DNA of 64,000 nucleotides from Anaeromyxobacter oryzae (lineage in GTDB: Bacteria > Myxococcota > Myxococcia > Myxococcales > Anaeromyxobacteraceae). Shown piece after piece: positions 61,935 through 64,000 of this stretch. The position numbers and the translations under genes were made by a program. The stretch covers positions 1,324,501 to 1,388,500 of the forward strand of contig NZ_AP025591.1 of the NCBI RefSeq assembly GCF_023169945.1, read 5' to 3'. The first letter of the stretch is position 1. Each line of letters begins with the position of its first letter. Under the pieces are notes generated by a model that worked only from the letters and a program-made list of their open reading frames with translations, was not told the DNA's origin and searched no databases.

Positions 61935-62393
61935 TCAGCGCCGCGCCCGGCGATCCTCCGACACCCGCGGCCACCGGCCCATCCGCCGGACCGGCTTCCA
62001 CCGCGCGTCCGTCGAGGCCTTCCGTGCGACGTCCCCGACCACCTCGAGCAGGTCGGTGACCGTCACGATCCCGACGAGACGCGTCTCGTCGAGCACCGGC
62101 AGGCACCCGATCGTGCGGCCGCGGAGCAGGTTCGCCGCCTGCCGCAGCGTGGTGGCCGGCGTGGCCGTCGCGACGCCCTCCGTCATCAGCTCGCCGACGG
62201 TGCGCCCCGACCGGATCGCCGCCCCGCGCGCGCCGCCGAGATCGCGCTCCGACACGATCCCCACCACCCTCCCGCCCTCCACGACCACGAGGTGCCGGAT
62301 CCCGCCCGCCCGCATGCGCTCGTACGCGAGTTCCGCGCTCTCGCCCGCGGTCGCGGTCCTCACCGCACGTGACATGATCTCGTCGACTCTCAT
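61935..62393 (-). CDS. CBS-domain pair protein
   Basis: A 152-residue protein: VDEIMSRAVRTATAGESAELAYERMRAGGIRHLVVVEGGRVVGIVSERDL and VGELMTEGVATATPATTLRQAANLLRGRTIGCLPVLDETRLVGIVTVTDL. Two CBS motifs form one Bateman module expected to bind adenosine nucleotides. A short basic tail ends it. ATG 62393 is chosen at the start of the module. It converges on the Usp gene and is divergent from the second Usp gene. Confidence 0.92.
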   Translation of the reverse strand: MRVDEIMSRAVRTATAGESAELAYERMRAGGIRHLVVVEGGRVVGIVSERDLGGARGAAIRSGRTVGELMTEGVATATPATTLRQAANLLRGRTIGCLPVLDETRLVGIVTVTDLLEVVGDVARKASTDARWKPVRRMGRWPRVSEDRRARR

Positions 62394-62739
62394 GGCGTCC
62401 CCCCCGTCGGCCGGGCGCGCCGGCGCGGCCCGCCCCGCTACCCGCGATGTCACCACCCGCGGCGCGCCGGGTCGAGCGGTCGTGGGGGTCGCAAGGTTCG
62501 CGCCGGATGCCTGGCGCTCGCGAGCGCCCGCCGGCCTCCCTGCCGCAGCCCGGCCGAGGAGGTCCGGCACCTGGCGCGTCCGCGCGCGCGGCCCTCCTGC
62601 GGGGACCTCCGTCCGGAGCACCCGTCGGACCCCGTCGTTCCTCCAGCGTCCCGGCGGTACAAGGAAGGTGCAGGCACCCCGCCGGCGACGGCAGCCGGGA
62701 GGCGCCGCCGCCGGCGTCGCGCCGGCGGAGGCGGGGACC
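62394..62739. other. Divergent intergenic region, no gene seen
   Basis: About 346 bp between the CBS gene (minus) and a Usp gene (plus). No supportable gene was found. TACAAG near 62658 could be a -10, and GGAGGCGGGGACC directly precedes the Usp start. The rest is plain high-GC sequence with short CGCCGG repeats. Confidence 0.4.
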
Positions 62740-63192
62740 ATGATGAACTGGGTCGAGATCCTGTGCGCGGTGGACTTCTCCCGGAGCGCGCGAGACGCGC
62801 TGGAGACCGCCGCCGACCTGGCCCGCAAGGTCGGCGCCCGGCTCACGCTCGTGCACGTGCACGACGTGCCGCGGGCACCCGGCGCGCGCGTCCAGGTCCA
62901 GCCGGAGCAGGTGCAGCAGGAGGCGGACGAGGTGCGGCGCAAGCTGGACGCGTGGCGCGCCGAGGCGGAGCGGCGCACCGGCGCGCCGGTCCGTGCCATC
63001 GTGGAGAGCGGCGCTCCTGCGGAGGTGATCGTGCACGTCGCACGATCCGGTCGATTCGACCTCCTCGTCACGGGAACGAACGCGCGGCACGGCCTCGGCC
63101 GGCTGCTGCTCGGCTCCGTCGCGGAGCGCATCGTGCGGGACGCGCCCTGCCCGGTGCTCGTCGCGCGCTCGCCGCCTGACCACGGAGACTGA
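62740..63192 (+). CDS. Universal stress protein, ATP-binding type
   Basis: A 150-residue single-domain UspA: VEILCAVDFSRSARDALETAADLARKVGARLTLVHVHD, then LVTGTNARHGLGRLLLGSVAERIVRDAPCPVLVAR. The G-x2-G-x9-G-S-type nucleotide loop is complete, so ATP binding is expected. ATG 62740 is 5 nt after GGCGGGG. It pairs in context with the CBS gene across the divergent region. A stress or energy-limitation role is typical of the family. Confidence 0.92.
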   Translation: MMNWVEILCAVDFSRSARDALETAADLARKVGARLTLVHVHDVPRAPGARVQVQPEQVQQEADEVRRKLDAWRAEAERRTGAPVRAIVESGAPAEVIVHVARSGRFDLLVTGTNARHGLGRLLLGSVAERIVRDAPCPVLVARSPPDHGD

Positions 63193-63196
63193 CCAC

Positions 63197-64000
63197 GTGG
63201 CGCGCGCCGCTGCCGTCCCGGAGGCGCGCGCCGCGACGACGTCGGCGCCGCCCATGCCGGCGAGGCGCGCCGACGTCGAGTGGCTGCGGATCCTCGGTAT
63301 CCTGCTCGTCTTCACGCTCCATGCGGCCGAGCCGTTCAACCCGTGGGACGCGTGGCACGTGGTGAGCCCGGTCCAGAGCAAGTGGCTCGGCGAGCTGGCG
63401 TTCTTCCTCGCGCCCTGGATCATGCCGCTCTTCATGCTCCTCGCGGGCGAGAGCGCCTGGTACGCGCTGGAGCGGCGCACGGCGCGCACGTACGTGCGCG
63501 AGCGGATCCTGCGGCTCGGGCTGCCGCTCGTGGCCGGGATCCTCGTCCTCGTCCCGCCGCAGGTCTGGCTGGAGCGGCGCCTCCGGGGACAGTTCGACGG
63601 CTCGTTCCTCGCGTTCTACCCGCACTTCTTCGAGGGCATCTACCCGCAGGGCAACTTCTCCTGGCACCACCTCTGGTTCCTCGTCTTCCTCCTCGCGTTC
63701 GCGCTCGTGACGCTGCCATTGTTCCTGTGGCTCCGGACGCCGGAAGGGCGGCGAACGATGGCGCGGCTCGCGGCGCCGTGCACCGGCCCCGCCGGGCTCG
63801 CCTGGATCGTCCTGCCGGCGGTCGCCGTGAGGCTCGCCCTCGAGCTCGTGCTCGCGGGGTTCGCGCCCATCGCCTACGACTGGTCCAGTCGCGGGCTGCT
63901 CCTCCCCGCCTTCATCGCGGGCTTCGCGCTCGCGGGCGAGCCCGCGCTCCGGGAGGCCGTGGATCGGCAGTGGCGGACCGCGCTCTCGCTCGCGCTCGCG
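63197..64000 (+). CDS. Acyltransferase-3 family membrane protein (3' end outside window)
   Basis: The first 268 residues of a multi-pass acyltransferase (OpgC/OafA-like). RRADVEWLRILGILLVFTLHAAEPF near 23-47 is the family's first helix with the essential His. FFLAPWIMPLFMLLAGESAWYAL and RERILRLGLPLVAGILV follow, the latter with the R-x-x-R-L-x-x-P motif. The start is GTG 63197, 4 nt after the Usp stop; ATG 63254 is an alternative. It probably O-acylates a surface polysaccharide. Truncated by the window edge. Confidence 0.88.
   Translation, partial: MARAAAVPEARAATTSAPPMPARRADVEWLRILGILLVFTLHAAEPFNPWDAWHVVSPVQSKWLGELAFFLAPWIMPLFMLLAGESAWYALERRTARTYVRERILRLGLPLVAGILVLVPPQVWLERRLRGQFDGSFLAFYPHFFEGIYPQGNFSWHHLWFLVFLLAFALVTLPLFLWLRTPEGRRTMARLAAPCTGPAGLAWIVLPAVAVRLALELVLAGFAPIAYDWSSRGLLLPAFIAGFALAGEPALREAVDRQWRTALSLALA

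Overview
The window is about 64 kb of very GC-rich DNA (roughly 73% by eye), densely packed with genes. Stops and starts often overlap by 4 bp, and GTG/TTG starts are common. The gene set (a sigma factor coupled to a WD40 Ser/Thr kinase, Stig1-like Cys-rich lipoproteins, DUF3467, NtrC-type two-component systems, GGDEF response regulators) points to a myxobacterium of the Anaeromyxobacter type. That assignment is inference from content, not a database match. No rRNA, tRNA, prophage or CRISPR array was recognised.

Layout, left to right. 1-5.8 kb: truncated quinone-oxidoreductase-like gene, secreted barrel-like protein, alpha/beta hydrolase whose 3' end runs into tandem repeats, a Y1/RAYT-type transposase with related repeats in opposite orientation on its other side, a gene fragment, GNAT acetyltransferase, PsiE-like membrane protein, coiled-coil and STAS-like small proteins. 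5.9-13.9 kb: dnaE, YCII protein, DUF6544-like protein, tautomerase, Cys-rich proteins, LuxR-type regulator, ilvA. 14.0-18.9 kb: ECF sigma factor, giant kinase-WD40 protein and a secreted protein, all overlapping by 4 bp. 18.9-25.6 kb: bioB-bioF behind a BirA-type operator, small membrane proteins, Vps62-like secreted protein, radA. 25.7-29.9 kb: glpK, esterase, GAF histidine kinase, DUF3467.

29.9-38.1 kb is a cobalamin-uptake region. It has a sigma70-like promoter, a cobalamin riboswitch, a TonB receptor (btuB-like), a Cys-rich lipoprotein with a YncE-like propeller, and btuF, btuC and btuD, every junction overlapping by 4 bp. The propeller lipoprotein occupies the place that BtuG takes in Bacteroides and is the strongest candidate for something undescribed. 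A PduO-type cobalamin adenosyltransferase lies at 50.3 kb and a second BtuF-like protein at 29.9 kb.

38.2-47.8 kb: outer-membrane protein, DksA/TraR-type protein, galU, a foldback element, a receiver-histidine kinase with its NtrC-type partner, REC-GGDEF protein, HAD phosphatase, and an HNH endonuclease containing a 31-bp double-palindrome repeat that recurs 0.8 kb away. 48.5-56.8 kb: PPC-domain protein plus ATP-grasp ligase, pduO and SDR, A-type Fe-S protein, metallo-beta-lactamase-fold protein, fabI with a TPR gene, mobA, ABC exporter. 56.8-63.2 kb: crcB, then a stress-type cluster of CBS, LonB-like protease and UspA genes. The window ends inside an acyltransferase-3 gene.

Many first genes of transcription units have a TAnnnT-type -10 box only 6-11 nt before the start codon. 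This suggests widespread leaderless or near-leaderless transcripts.
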